A stretch of 64,000 nt of DNA from Casuarius casuarius. Taxonomy: Eukaryota > Chordata > Aves > Casuariiformes > Casuariidae. Positions 48,111 to 62,272 of the stretch are shown here, piece after piece (position 1 is the first letter of the stretch; every line of letters begins with the position of its first letter). Made by a program: the position numbers and the translations under genes. The stretch is taken from contig PTFA01000273.1 in assembly GCA_003342895.1 (NCBI GenBank), forward strand, positions 577,284 through 641,283, written 5' to 3'. The notes beneath the pieces were generated by a model. It did no database searches, was not told where the DNA came from, and was given only the letters and a program-made list of their open reading frames with translations.

Positions 48111-51100
48111 AGGTAAACCCTCATTTCGTATGCCATGGTCTGTGCAGAAAGGAGACCTCAAGTGTCGGTCAGACATGGGACAGTATGTAACTCCAAAACA
48201 CATTTCAGAGTTTTGCAGATAGGACAGATTGGCCACATTCATTATAATAATTTTTGTTAGGAAAAACAGTTCATCCATCCATCTATCTAAATAACCTTTC
48301 ACCCAATAAAAGTGCTACAGTGGTAAAGTACATTGACTTTCTGTAAGGCAAATGGCAACCTTGACTTTTTCAGCTGCGTCGAGCTAAGGTAAAAGCATGT
48401 TATGATAGAGCCACAGACCTCTAAGAGAACTACAAAATAAATGTGAAAATAGTTTTAAAATCCTGCACAAGCTCTTAGATAACTGTCTGCATTGAGAATC
48501 ATTACAAAGTATTCACTTGCATTTCTTTCACAAAGTACTTACAACCGCATTCTTCCCACAGTTATACTGCCATAAATTCAGCTCAGCTCTTCTGGAGCCA
48601 AGGGCATTTCTAGATTTATAACAATTTAAATGAAGTAAAATTAAACATTGTTATTGGTTTAGGTACTAACATTTTCAGTGGCATGAAGACAAACATATTC
48701 TCTGTACGATATTGCTTTCGGTACTCAGAACTAGACTAATTAAAGTAGGTGCAAGCTAGATTATTCAGAGTGAATAAAGCTGCTTCATATTTCTCAGCTG
48801 AAGCTCTTACAAAAAGCACAGATTCATATTCATGAAATCCTCTTGCAAATTTATTTCAGTTTTGCCAAATTTTCCTGAAAATTTCACAATCAAAAAACTT
48901 TATTAAAACATAAGCAATTTAAAATATTTTTTCCTTTCATCTTTCTGCCTATCAGCTTCATTTTTATGAATGGTAACTGGATTGAAAAGTGACAAATCAA
49001 CCCAAAACAGCTGACACAGTACTGCACAGCACACATTCTCAGTTTGTGCTAATCTGGATTTGTTCACAGATCTGACCTGAAGAAGCAGTATGCACCTGAA
49101 ATGTCTTGTTTTCAGCAGTTATAGCAGCTAATGGTCTAATGAAAAATATTGCCATGTAGGAGTGTTTTTCTGACTAGCAGCGAAACACTAATGTGAAAGA
49201 GCTCAGTCAATCAATTACACTTAAAAAGATTATTAATTATTATTTAATGTTAACTCACTTTACTATCTGGAACCATCTCACCCGTGAGCTCTGGGCGGAC
49301 CCTCAGTCAGCTCTGAGTAGGTCACTTGCTCCCAATGGGGAACTGTTCATCTGCACACCATTAAGCAACATATGTTTAAAGCCCAAACCCCATTGTAATC
49401 AAAAGGCAAATTTTTCCCTTATCTGACTGGCATCTGCACATACAAGAACTGAAATAAATATGGTGCACAAAAGGAGAAACAACTTTTTATACTGAAAAAT
49501 ATTTCTTTAAGATTTTTGCTCACATGCCAAATAGATTTGGTGTTTTTCCTCATACACAAAGTGAATCAGTTAAGAATTCACTAGTCACAAGTTGGTGTCA
49601 CAGTAAATTGCGAATGAGGAAAAGCAGACACTGAATTCCTTTTGGAGTAATAAATGCTTTTGATATTTTCCTAGTAAGCTCCTGAACAGTGCTTTTAAAA
49701 AAGAAGTTGCAAGTAATAAGAGATCTGGGTAGCCAAAAGTCTCTTCCAAGCAAAGCTGAGGTACCTTCCAGCCACTGCCATTGCTGGCTGTTGCATACTG
49801 AACAGTGAATTTTAAGCCCTTTTCTGGGATAGCAGCAGCAAATCAATAGGACTCAGGTCTATTCACCTCCTGACTTTCTCATTCTTGATATACTGGAGGT
49901 AGTAAGAGATTTTTTTTTAGGCAATTGTTCAGGATTCAGGCAAGAAATTTATTAGCTCCTTTAACTGGCAAAGATACCAAGCTGGGAACACCTCCACATC
50001 ATAAGCATCCCAAGGATTTGGGATAAACCTGGGGAATCCCCCAAATAACTACACCTTCCTTGGAAGTGAGTGGCATCTGATTAAACGCTTCCGGTTGGGA
50101 TATTGCTCTGACCAGTAGCATACCCACAGTCTAGGTGTTGAGCTCTCTGGCTACGCAGTCATCCCACTGGGCTCGAAAGCACAAAGCATCCTCATCGATA
50201 GCTCCCGAGTGTGCAGCAACAGCACGTAACGTATGGAAAGTGGGGCCCTCACTTCCTTACGTGCCCGGTACCACAAGGGCCTGTTTTCTCAGTCTGCTCT
50301 GCATCATTTTCATAGCTCAAAGCAATTGTAAATCCCATCTGGAGCTCTTCCAGCCAAAATATTTTGGATGGACTCTAAATGAAGTGTTTCATTTCAGTTT
50401 CCAGGGTTGCTTTATTTTGTTTTTATTTCCATATATTTTAAAATTAAGGCAGCTTTGTTCCTGAAGGTTCCTTGCCTCACTTCGCCTCTCCTTCCCACCC
50501 CACCAACACCTTCTGTTCAACATGTTCCCAGACCTTTAACATGTTCTGTTCAAGAAATAAACTGCTTGTCAAAGAACGATACCTTTGATTGCCAGTGCAG
50601 CATGAGCTGCTCTGACTATTTGTTTCAGTCATATTAGTATTTAACTATTCATGTATATTATTTCCCACTGAAACTGCCAATGAGACTTTTTAGTGGTATG
50701 GGATATAGCTGTGACTACTTGTAATTCTTCTACAAGTGAGCTGCAGGAGGACATAGTTCAAGAGCCTTGGACAGCCAATGATAGTTATATGCATAGTCGT
50801 ATGCTGTTGTATGGCACATCTCATAAACTCATTTTTGAATGAGGTTTTGAGGCTTGTTTTCTCAACTTCAGCATAATGCCCATGAGCTGCAGTTCAACAT
50901 TTAAAACATCTGACATTTGTCTTTCGTCTGAAGACATTATCGCATTATTGCCTTTGTTTTTTTTTTTTTCTTAAGCAGCAGAAGCAGCAAACAGTTTCCA
51001 GGTATAAGCTTGCCAAGGAAAATCTTAAATTATGCTTAAGGGAGAAACCATTACAGAGATTCAATCATTTATTGCATAATGAATGTATATTTCAGGTACA

Positions 51101-52019
51101 GTGAAACATTTATAGGGTTACTGAAAGTATAACGATTAATAAAGTACAAGTGAAGTCAAATAGCAATGTATTTGGTATATAACAGTTCACTGATGATATA
51201 TTGTATAGGATTTTAAATGTATTTTAAATATACCACACTTCCCTGCCCCAAAGCCCCAGACTTGTATTACTTCATTACTAGGAGTAGCCAAATGCATTTA
51301 TTAGTAGACATTCATTAATAAAACATTAAATGTACTATAAAAAAGCTGTCTTTTTCTGATTAAGATAATAGTAAAAATAAATCTGGCACATCAGAAAGGT
51401 CAGATTACAGGTCTCGGGTGGTCTTATTTGGTTACAGTTATGACCCCATCCTTCCTCTAACCAGTGGGAAATAGGAAGTCTAGTAATATTTCATACATAT
51501 TCACTCAAAAGAAGTAGCCAGATCTGTTCTGATGTAATTTGCAGATTCCAAAATTAATCAGCATTGGAAACTCTTCCATCCTCCTTTTCCTTCTTCCCGT
51601 TGTTCATATGTTTTGAGTTCATGACAGTGGCATAAATGACATAAATCATGATAAATCACTGACATAAATCATGATTAGTTACTGTATTAATTAAAATTAT
51701 AACAAATCTATTGTTGCCTGCACAATAAAAATTATGTGTGCATGGATCAAATATGTTTACTAAGGATGATATTTGAAACATATGAAATATCCAAGTGTCT
51801 ATTAAGAGTTTCTATACATTTAATTTAAAAACTTCAGTGACAGAGTTTAAGTATGTGATCACATTTTGTTTAAAAGAAACTGATAAAATCTGATACCCAA
51901 CTGCAAAAGAAGAGTGCAAAAGACTGTCTAACCCATCAAGAAAGTTAAGCTCTGAATGAACTTCTACACAAAATATGTAGACATGACAGCTTCCATGGGG
52001 GATGAGGACTACCTGAAGG
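48111..52019. other. AT-rich noncoding DNA, nothing recognised
   Basis: Holds a T13 run (50957-50969) and a short imperfect tandem repeat (51638-51683). No gene or transposon is recognised. Confidence 0.55.
51638..51683 (+). repeat. imperfect 23-bp tandem repeat, two copies
   Basis: Two adjacent 23-bp units share the first 15 bases (gacataaatcatgat) and then diverge. Confidence 0.8.
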
Positions 52020-52690
52020 CACTGCTCAGACAAAGGAGACCTTGACTACCTCTGCCCAGCTCTGACTTACTAGATTAATGAAATATGAGCTGGAAAGCAA
52101 AGAAATAACAGATGAACTTTGTCATATAACTCTTGCGAACTTCATACTTTCGTAACACGTCTGGGGCAGGAGACCGGAAGGTCACCACACACCCTGGTTA
52201 CAATGATGTGCTGATGGTCCTTAAATGGGGAGAAAGTCACAGATTGGCCTGGGGCCATGTCATTAGCAAGGTCATAGCAGCCCACGCTGACTACCTAACA
52301 CACACAGTAATAAATAAATAGTCCCTCAGTGCAGTGGACACATCCACGGGCCTCTGACACCTCATGAAAAGTTGAACCTGAGGTGGGGCCAGGACACACC
52401 AGAATTGGACTGTCCAGACGGCTTGGACACGCTGGCCATCAGCAAAAGCGTCCTGTTCCCGGGGTCCCTAGTGCCAGGCCACGGTGGGCTGGAGCAGGGG
52501 CCTTGGTTTAGGTGAGTGAGAAGTGTGCGAGTCCATCATGGAAGAGTAATCTGAGACGAGAAATTGCTGTCCACTCGCTACCCCCATCCTGCTGAGGAAA
52601 TACGTGTCTGATGCATGTCACTGAGTGGTGCGGTTCTGTTCCTGCAGCCACACCACAAACGCTCCCTGTGGCAGCAGCAGAGGTTTCATG
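52020..52690. other. GC-rich segment, possible old retroelement or noncoding transcript
   Basis: A GC-rich island in AT-rich DNA with overlapping AATAAA motifs (52309-52318) and a good plus-strand donor (TTTAG joined to gtgagt at 52512). I searched by eye for TG...CA ends with a target duplication and found none. Short open frames only. It could be a decayed LTR or a noncoding exon. Confidence 0.25.
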
Positions 52691-55600
52691 AAAGCATTAC
52701 ACACTCTAGAAGAAAATATGTGGTGTTATTTCTCCATGTGGCAGAAGAAGAACTTCCTATGTTGAAATAGAAGCAGATTTTTAAAAGAAGCATTGTTTGT
52801 ACATTGGTTGAAAGCAAATTGTGTACCCAATATAAGAAGAGTTCAAGAGTAGCACAGGCAAAGATTTTTTTCTTCACAAGAAAAAAAGTCTTTATGGTCA
52901 AACATGCTCTAAGTATTTGCGGAGGACACTAACCTGCAAGAACAAATTCTTGGTACCAGAAGGAACTGCATGCATGTTCTGTGTAATATGGAGAAAATCA
53001 TGACAGAGTCAGTTGTGAACTTATATTATGATTAACAGAAAGAAAGAATACCATCAGACTTCCTGTCCTGTGAGAATTTTCACTAAAATGAGCTCCAGTC
53101 CCCATTTCAATGTTTTACACAAGCACCCACCGAACAGGAGGGGAGAAAGAGGATGAAATCCAAGTATGGCTAAAGGCAGGAAGTTATACATATAAGATCA
53201 TCAAAAATGCTCAACTGAGGCAGGAGAGAGGAGTACAGCAGATGGTGGACAAAACCCCTCTTCACACAATGTTTTGTTTTTGAACATCATAACTGGAAAT
53301 GTAGCTAGTACAATTGTTTATCAAAAATGTGCAGTGACTGTAAGAGAAGATAAGTGTGATAGTTACGAGTGTGCTTGTCTGTGACACTTCAGAAGAGGAG
53401 CAGAGCGTGGACCCGCCACCAGCAACCGCTGCTGCACAGCCCTGCTCAGCATCGGTCTTCTTCCGAAGAGGGAAGGCAAGCATCTGTGAAACTTCACTTC
53501 AGCTGTACTTTCTATAAGGAAAGAATAGCAGCAAGCACTTATTTTCACATCGCGGAGTTTGGCTCGTAAGCGATTCTGGGTTTGCCAGTAGTAACAAGCA
53601 TAAATGTAGAGTCAATATTGTAAAGCAGGAAGAAGTGAATGCTGACATGTTTACAGCATACCAGACTGTATTTGAAGGGCTTGGAAAGGCTCCAGGAAAA
53701 CAAGCCATAAAAATGAACTCAAATGTTATACTAGTACGAAAGTACTAGGGAAGGTAATGGTGGCATTACAAAGGAAAGAGAAAAGACAGTTAAGTTGTAT
53801 TAGAGAACAGTGAGATAGAGAGAAAAAGCAAGGACCTATATACGTTGGAAACCCAGTGGCAGTTGCCAACAGATCTGAAAGCGCTGAAATAAGGGTATGT
53901 CTGGCTCCTTGAAATCTAACTAGGGATACAGGACAACAATAGTCTTGACTATATATTGCTGAAGAAATAACAAAGAAGCTTAGCAAAAGGAGAATTATTT
54001 ATCCATTTAGACACTAGAAGTGGTTTCAGTAATTCTGTCTGGAAAAAAAGCAAAAGCAGAAAGGAGCTTGTACCTGTAGACTTTTTAACAAGCTATTTAG
54101 AAGAGTCAGACTTGTTAGACAGCCATTTGGTATACAGGAAACTGATGTATAGCCTAGAGTAAAGCAGCAGAACCCTGAAGAATATTACATTTGTTTGTCT
54201 TAGGCAAGGAGAGCTAATACAGGAGAAAATCTTTCAAGAGAGTCAATGTTTTAGTTGCGTTTTGCCATAGCAAAAATTGCAGTAGTATAAAAAAACCTCT
54301 TTAAATGATTTTGGCGGCAAGTAATACAGATTTGCAAAGATACTTTGAAACAGTTAACAGTCTGAAGAAGTTTTGCAATAAAAATATTTCACTTCAGTCA
54401 GCATTGGTATCCTTGCAAGTTTTCTGAAGACAAACATAACAGTTTATCAAAGTATCAGTGCATAAGAAAATGCAGGAAGTGCTAATACTTCCTTGCTTTT
54501 AAATAGTTGAACACAAAAGGGGGCCTTTTTTCCAGCTTACAGTGGATTCAGGTTTCAGAGGATAAACAAGTTGAGCCAAACTTTCTAATACTGTAAACCA
54601 TGCTTTCACTGGTACTTCATGAGCAGATTGCATATGCAACATTGGTAGCCCAACAACATAATCCTGTAAAAGAAGGGGAAATACACTAGCATTGTTTTGG
54701 CTGCAGTCATTTTCATCAGTACATTTATAAGAGAGACATGAATAAAGAAATGAATTGCAAGCCTCTTGGGGCTATTTTTAGAAGCACTTTGATAAAAAGT
54801 GCTTTACCAGGAATATAGAGATAGCAAGTTACCATTACAGACATACCAAATGAAAGCTGGACACAATCCATGAAACTGTTTAAAAGTAGTTGTTGTCTTT
54901 CTGAGAGTGTATTTGCATTATGGAGAGGCCTGAGCATGGAAGTCACATCATGAAGAAGGTGTGTGCAAACAGATGGGGCTGATCATGGTATCTCCCATGG
55001 CATCTTAACTCATCTGTGATCTTCTTTTCCTCTGGATGTGTGCCACTGTGGCAGAGAGCAGACATTGGCCCTGCATACTCAGCCACAAAACACTGCAGGG
55101 GCTGAGACACACCACGTTAAAATATTGTCCCCTGAAAACTCTGAGCTGCTTTACTAGAGCTTCAAAGGAGAAAGGAATATATGAGAAAATCTGATGTGCT
55201 CATCTTCAAGCTCATTTTCATAGTGACTTTGTCCAGTGGGGACACACCTGTAACATTTATATATGCCATTAAACCATTCTTGTATGCTGAATGAAAAGCA
55301 AAAACTGTTAGCAAAGGCGGGGCTGTTGCTTGTCTCAGGACAGAAGTGAACACCGAGATGTAGACATACCCAATTCACAATTCACTGCTGTCCTCTAAAG
55401 CCTCTCCTCACTTGACCCCTTCTCATCACTAAGAATGTCCTAGATTTCACGTGGAAGCTCTTGTTGTCCTCAAGTAAAACATTGTTTCGCTGCTATCAGT
55501 GATATGTTATCAGGAATTAGTAGTAAGTGCATTAAAAACCCCTTAAACTGTATTCTACATTGGCCCACATCAAAGGCTGTAGCATAAATAACTACTCCAG

Positions 55601-58600
55601 TTGCTTCATTCATTTGCCTAATTAATTCATCAGTAGCTTGGGATTTAATATTAAACAAAGCCATGGCCAAATTTCTCTATTCTGCTGCAGAGGTGACCCC
55701 AGATCATGGGTTTGTCCCCGCGTATACAGAATTTTCAATAAACCTTCATTACTTTCCTCTGCCATCAGTTTCACTCCACTGTCACGTCATTAAAATAATG
55801 CCTGGCTGCCAGGTTCGCAAATGCGATCTTCCAGTACTGTTCAGCTTTACAATATCACCTCACACAGCATCTCTGGGCTCAACCTACCGTAAGGCAGCAG
55901 TTTGGCAACATTTTTATGGGATGATATGCAAGAATGCAGAAGTTTCAGCAAGGGTGAAGGGACAAAGTGCCTACAATAATGATATTAATGATCTTACTAA
56001 TGTATTTATTAGTCAGTGTGTAGAGCAAAAATGAGAATTGATTTATCTGTCATTATCACTTCCTCCATCAGCCTGATTCTACTGCAAAGCAAAATGTCAG
56101 GTTTGCTAAAGGAAAAGTAGTGCTAGGGAGCAGGAATGATGTACAGCTCTCTCTCTCTCTTCCTCTCTGTATTTTGTCTTACAAACCAACGTGGTACTCA
56201 AGCCCTTGACAATCCCAGCAGGACTCTTACAGGAAAGCAAGGGTAAAGTTTCAAGAGCATGTGTATGACATGGGAGACTAATTGTCTCCTAAGCAATGTA
56301 AGTACTTTTAAAAAAGTTTACTGCTATATCATTTTCATATGTCAAAGCAGGCAGGATTGCTTTGTACAAACTAATGCTCTGTCTCTTTTCTTTTCCTGCA
56401 TCTGAAAGTCAAATGCTTTGGCTAAAGCTTCTGGAAAGATATACATAACACTACACACACTCCGTAACGTGAACTCTTGTAACATGTTTCTCCTCTGATT
56501 CTCAGCTGATAAGTATTCTTGAAATTGTTGCTTACACTCTCTTTCTCTGTGGCATAAAAGAAGCAGGAATTAAAAAAGCTCAAAAAATATATCCTGGAGT
56601 AATTAGTTAAAAATTATCTGTTGTCTCTTTAAAAGTATTTCTTAGTCTCAGAAGGTTAACGGTGTCGCACTGAACTGAGACATAGAGTGATTGTATCAAT
56701 ATTAATAAGCTCAGCTGAGGTGCCACTGACTCCAGCGCAGTTTTGACACCATGCAACCTGACTAATAAAATAAAAACTAATTTTAAAAATAATTTACCTC
56801 CTGGAGACCTTAAAATGGATTTTACTAATGAAAAACTAACATGGATTTTTCCTGATAGGTGAAGCAAATGAGACTGCGGAAGCATGTATATGTTCACAAG
56901 GGCAAAATGAAATATCCAATAGGCTGGTTTGTCTGCTTAGAAGTAATTTTGAGCATTGTCCATCAGTGTTTATACACAAGGGTTTTCTACAGCAGATTAA
57001 GCAGAACAAAACATGAATTGTTTATATAGCAAGATGATCATTAACAATTGTATTCAGCAGAACATGTTGTTTTCTAATGACCAGTGCTATTGTTTAAATC
57101 CATAAAAGAAAACAGCTCTTTACTTTTTTTTTTCAGCTGGTGCAGAAGTAAGACTAATTATTTAGTGAAGTCTGTAGAAGCATCCTATACAGATCCTCAA
57201 CCCTGCTCTGCCTGCACAGAGTCCTAATTAAGCCAGAGGTACAAATATCCACCTTCGCTTTGTGAAATTATGGCTTCTTATACCTTGCTCATATTTTAGT
57301 AGTAGTTTATTCTACAAAAGGAATTTCAGGGAATCAAACTAGACTATGTAGCAAAAATCCTTTAAAGGACAAAAGGACAAGACCTATTGCCTTCTAAATA
57401 TTAGCAGGTTTATAGAGGTGGCTTATCCACAAGAAGGAAACAAAATACATGCTGTATACTATCTAGGACATATGCCCACAAAAGTGTTTTGTGGCTGCGC
57501 AAGTCTCTTAAATGCAAAAAATCCTAATGAGTGTGATAAAATCTCAAATAGGCACCAAAGTTGCAGGCTTTGCTTTTTATAAACTCTTGCATATCTGAAG
57601 CTGGATATTTTAACTCATATTAAAGTGTCAGTGTAAAAACGGCTTCCACTGAAGAAAGGCAAAGCACCTTTAACAGGTTTAGACACACGTAGGACCCTTG
57701 TGGTGCCAGAGTACTAGCTACAGGATCATCAGCGGTGCCTGCAGGGTTGAGTCTGGTACCTGCGAGAGTAGCCGCTTGCCTTTCAACTACTGAGGATTAG
57801 TACTGCTCGACATAAATACGGATAATTTGGCTCATATGAGAAAAAATAAGGATTTCATAAAGGTGACCACTAAACAAAAAATTGAAAGAACTGTAATTAT
57901 GTGATATGCGTAAAACAAAGGTCTTGTTGCTAACATCATCTTTTCCTTTACATTCAGAAACTTTGTGCCTCTGTGGCTATCATTTCATGCTAAATTGGAA
58001 AGCTTTTGACATGCTACAATTTTGTTTATAATACTCCAGATTAGGTAAATAGCTTGTTGCTGTATTTTGCTATTTATTGTGAGAAATGTGAGCTTCAGCA
58101 TTCTTGATTCCTCTGACAGAAACAGGAAAAGGACTTTGAACAGTTTCCAGACAGATATAGAAGGTTTGAATCCAGAGCTGAAATATGATACTTGCAAAAC
58201 AATGTACAGTGTAAATACGTTGCCCATCCACAGATCTATCAGACCTCTGGGATAGTATTGAAACCAAGATGTTTGGACATTACATCTCCTGAGAGATCTC
58301 TTGGCTCTGACCACCCTCTTAGAGTCGTAAAGGTGTGCCAGATAGACCTTCTATAAAAGAGTGATTTTTTTTTTTGCTTCCATTCTTTCTCCTGTCACCC
58401 ATTCCTCTTTAAAAACATCTAAAATAAAGTTTTGCTGATTTTCAAAAACACCAATTCATTTTTTTTTCTCCACCTCAAAAGGACACACCAGAATCCTGAA
58501 AGAGCAGTGCTCCTGCCAGCTGCTTAGCTGAGAAAGAGGTAGGCATATTTCTGAATACCCAAGTCAGCTTGTCCTCACCACTAACACCTCCTCCTCCTCC

Positions 58601-58880
58601 CGTGATGAACAGCTAAAGACGAGGAACGCTGACCCGTACTTCCTCGTCTCCCTGCAGACACACAGACACTCTCATGCTGCTCCAACTGTTCATGCGTCCT
58701 GTACTGAATTCATGCTTTTGGTTTTGATGCCATCTTTGGTTCTTTGTTGCCTGGCATGCATGTATACATAGATGGTCCCCTGCTCTTCTGTATTTTAGGA
58801 GTTCATAAATGTCAGGATCAACACTTGCATAGGTCCTTATTTTTAGAAAACAAGATAGAAAGAGAGAGAGGAAAAAAAGA
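52691..58880. other. AT-rich noncoding DNA, nothing firm
   Basis: Open frames on both strands around 55470-56034 reach 123 codons but are unrecognised. A short (CT)7 lies at 56147-56160. No gene is called. Confidence 0.5.
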
Positions 58881-58925
58881 AGAGGAGAGGAGAGGAGAGG
58901 AGAGGAGAGGAGAGGAGAGGAGAGG
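58881..58925 (+). repeat. (AGAGG)9 microsatellite
   Basis: Nine exact AGAGG units, extended on both sides by further purine-only sequence, giving a continuous purine strand of about 70 bases. Confidence 0.97.
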
Positions 58926-59650
58926 AGAGAATGGATAGTTCTGCAATGCACGCTTTCAAATACTTCATTAATTTTCTCTTAGAAATAACTTCGGCTCAGT
59001 GAGCTCTGCTGCTAGTAAATTACCTTCTGACCTTTGGGGATACTTATTAGAAAGTCCTAAAGGATCTTCTTCTTCTGTAAACACCAAGAAGTTTGAATTA
59101 CACTATTTTATTGACCATTCTGAGGTGCACTTAGTAATGGTACAAACTCAGAAAAACATCCCTCACCTCCATGACATATTTTACCATGAACTCCATGTTT
59201 GAAACTAGCAACACCAGGTTGTTTACTGATATTTACCTTCAGCACTACACAGCTTGTATGTTGAACGTCTTCTTCTTACCTGCCTCTAGTATAATGCACC
59301 ATTTCTGCCTATATGCTCTGAAACAATAGATATTTGCTGCACCTCAGGTTTTAAAATATTATTTGACTAATTCACATATCTAGCCAGCATTTTTACACTA
59401 CAGAAATTTTGCCTTTTCTTAACCCCAAAGGCTCCATACATTGCTGTTCTTTAGTGCTACAAGGAAAAGAGCAAGGTTATTCTGAAAGTGAGCTTAATAA
59501 TACAGCAAAACTGCTCAACAGGCTGTGATAACACTGAGCTTGACTCAGTGATATCCAGTTGAAACAATTAGTGAAATAGACTGCATAGGCGATTAGAGAT
59601 ATAAATCGTTAAGTCAAAACAAGAGACAAATGGCTAAGAGGTTGCATAGT

Positions 59651-59696
59651 TTCTTTCTCTCTCTCTCTTTCTCTCTTTCTCTCTCTCTCTCTCTTT
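59651..59696 (+). repeat. (TC)n microsatellite with TTC interruptions
   Basis: Almost pure CT dinucleotides over 46 bases. Confidence 0.95.
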
Positions 59697-60340
59697 TCAT
59701 AATAACGTTTTCTGGACATTATTGGAAAAAATTGGTAAGGCATTGTTTTCTTGTTGGTAAATTCACAGTGGTCTCATGCCTGTCTTACTGACAACAATCT
59801 GTTCCGCCTCTTCTTCCCAAATACCAGTGAGTGGGCAGGAGCTGTTTTCTTTTAACATGAATGTAGCTTCTGTGGTCTCCATAAACTCCTGTAAGTATCT
59901 GCCCACAGACCTCCAGCTTGATAAGAACAAGGGAGGAGACTGGGTATTACCTGAGCATTTTCACATTGTGCTGAAGAGCTACAAATAAAATGAAGAGACT
60001 GCTCATATCAAACCACGGGCAGTACCAAAACTGTTCAATTGAACTAAGCAATGTTGTAAGAAAAAATTTATACTTGGCAATGCCTTTCACAAATAATCTT
60101 CTACAACAGCTGAGTTACTGGATCACTCTGCATCAGAGCAACATAAAGAAAGTGAGGTTAGCCCATATCATGCCTCAGTGGAGAGGGCTGTTCAGGAAAC
60201 AGTCCATACTTTGCTCTTTTCTGGCCAATGGTTTTGACCTGGGTTACTGCATTTCAGATGAGTACCAGACTAGGAGGCTGTTGGCTACTGAGAGGTCAGA
60301 TTTTCATTCATTCATTTCTTTCCTACCTGGCTGCCTTGCT

Positions 60341-60572
60341 TCCTTTTCCTTCCTTCCTTCTCTTTTTTCTTTCTCTCTCTCTTTTCATTCTTTCATTCTT
60401 TTGTTCTCTCTCTTTTCATTTCTGTCTTTCTGTCCATCTATCTTTCTCTCTCTCTGACTTCCTTCCATCCTTCCTTCTATCTATCTACCTTTTTGTATTT
60501 TTTTTGGTCTTTCTGTCTTTGTTCTACTTTCTTTCTTTCTTTTTCTCCTTCTCTCACTCTCTCTTTCCATCA
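60341..60572 (+). repeat. long pyrimidine-rich tract (CTTT/CCTT units)
   Basis: About 230 bases dominated by CTTT, CCTT and CT units on the plus strand, imperfect. Confidence 0.92.
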
Positions 60573-61124
60573 TTTATGTATGAAATTCCAGATGTACAAT
60601 AATAAAGGCCCTAAGGAACCTTCATAACCAAAGCCTCAATGAAACAGTAACCTTTCATTTCAGTTAAGAGGGATTTCATCAATAAATTACTGTAATTTGT
60701 GCACACATAATCTGCATGACTTTTTAAATATAAAATTAGACACACCCGGATGGGTCACCCACTGACCTATACACATGGATCTATATACATACATTTAAAC
60801 ACCTATATTCATATACATATACATACATAAACTTCATATAAATGTATAAGAAAGCTGAGCCAGACTGGGAAAGCATGTTTCAACTTGATCAGGTTTGTTA
60901 CTGAAGAAATGAGGTGCAGACCTCAGAGGAAGAGAAGTCGCCATGCTATGAGTAGCATCTGGAAGGAACTGAAGAAGAGTGGACATAGTCTGAGACATGT
61001 GAAGAAATGACATGAGAAATACTTCGCCAAACTGTTTCAGCAGAGCTCTGTTTATCTATAATATGTTTTCAAGCAACAAAAACAGTCCAGTAACAGTAAT
61101 GTTTACCTTAAATCAAAATTTGTC

Positions 61125-61146
61125 TTATATATATATATTATATATT
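61125..61146. repeat. (TA)n microsatellite
   Basis: About 22 bases of near-perfect TA repeat. Confidence 0.92.
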
Positions 61147-62272
61147 TTACATTTTACCAGTGTGCATCAGAATAACCCTTATGAAAACAAAAAGAAAGAC
61201 CTTTAATAGCTTAAATGAATTACTCCTGACCAGACATAAGAACAGAATCAGTAATCCAAGTCATTTTCCATGCTGACCAACACAGGAAACCTCCAATGCT
61301 TTTCATAAAATAAAGAACATGATAAAAATAAAAGCTCCACACTCCCTCCACCTATAAGCTTTTAGAAATATCAGCTAAATTCTGACCACAAAGGCAAAAT
61401 CAGTGAACTTTTAAAAGGTGTCCAAGTGTTGAAAGCAAATAATGCATTTAAAACTTAATGCAGGGAGATCATCAGGGAACCACCACTGAAGCTGAAGCAC
61501 AGCAGTGAGCAAATTCCATTTGAAGTTATCGTACATCTTCTGTGTATCAACAAGCATCTAATCTAACTCAGTACAGCTACAGGAGAAAATGCTGCTAATG
61601 TCTCTTAAAAGCAATCAACATATCACAGTTGGCTGTAAAAGACTTTATAAAAGGTGTAGGTTTGCCTATATATAGAAGTTCTTGGACATGTATAGCTTTC
61701 TTATTTCACGAACATAATGTTCAGGAGACTGTGTCCTCACTGAGATGAGCCTTCATGGGCTGACCTTATTCCTTTAAAAGAATGTGAGTCTTTCTCTCAG
61801 TTTCTCTCTTATTCAGTAGCAGTAATGCTTATACGCTTATAGAAAGTCCTTTGAACTGCCAGCTAGACTTTGTTTAATAATTTTTGGAGCTGTTTTAATA
61901 TTTTTTCACTGTTTCTAGAACTACAGATAAAGCAGACCTATTTAGAGAAGCCCTTTTTCTGAGATGTCATGGACAATGACATTTGTCCTGGACAACGGTG
62001 ATGCGAAAAGGGGTGAATGTATGTCAGCATCATTCCATTTCCATTATGATCTGTTCATTCCATACTAATTTATAATGTTTTCAATTTAAGCCATCCAGAA
62101 AAAAAAAAAAAGAAGAATTGGTGTAGTTCACAAATCTAGCAGTAGGCCCTCCCCTTTCCAAAATGATCTGATCTGAGAAGTCAGGCCAAGCAGAGGATAT
62201 ACATATGTGCACTTTAATTTTTTGTTATTCAAACAAAATGAAAATTCACTTTCCTACTTTTTTTGTTTGCAG

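Larger units (their letters stand above)
58931..62272. other. noncoding DNA with low-complexity tracts
   Basis: Contains the CT, CTTT-like and TA repeats listed separately. The 155-codon plus-strand frame at 59990-60457 is lengthened by the pyrimidine tract and is not a credible gene. An A13 run lies at 62099-62111. Confidence 0.5.

Noticed and set aside
47907..48302. 131-codon minus-strand open frame
   Set aside because: It straddles a GC-rich patch and AT-rich DNA without coding character. No homology is recognised.
54236..54290. Cys-X2-Cys followed by His-X3-Cys resembling a retroviral nucleocapsid zinc knuckle
   Set aside because: The two halves are in different frames with wrong spacing, stops occur nearby, and no flanking gag or pol motif was found. 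Chance is more likely.
54782..54804. 9-bp perfect hairpin (aagcacttt...aaagtgctt) sharing a seed with miR-302/106-type microRNAs
   Set aside because: The stem is far too short for a microRNA precursor and does not extend on either side.
55470..56034. Overlapping open frames on both strands (66 codons minus, 123 codons plus)
   Set aside because: No recognisable family. A possible continuation of the minus frame needs a frameshift, and codon composition is not distinctive.
59990..60457. 155-codon plus-strand open frame
   Set aside because: Its second half is translation of a pyrimidine-rich simple repeat (S/F/L/P only).
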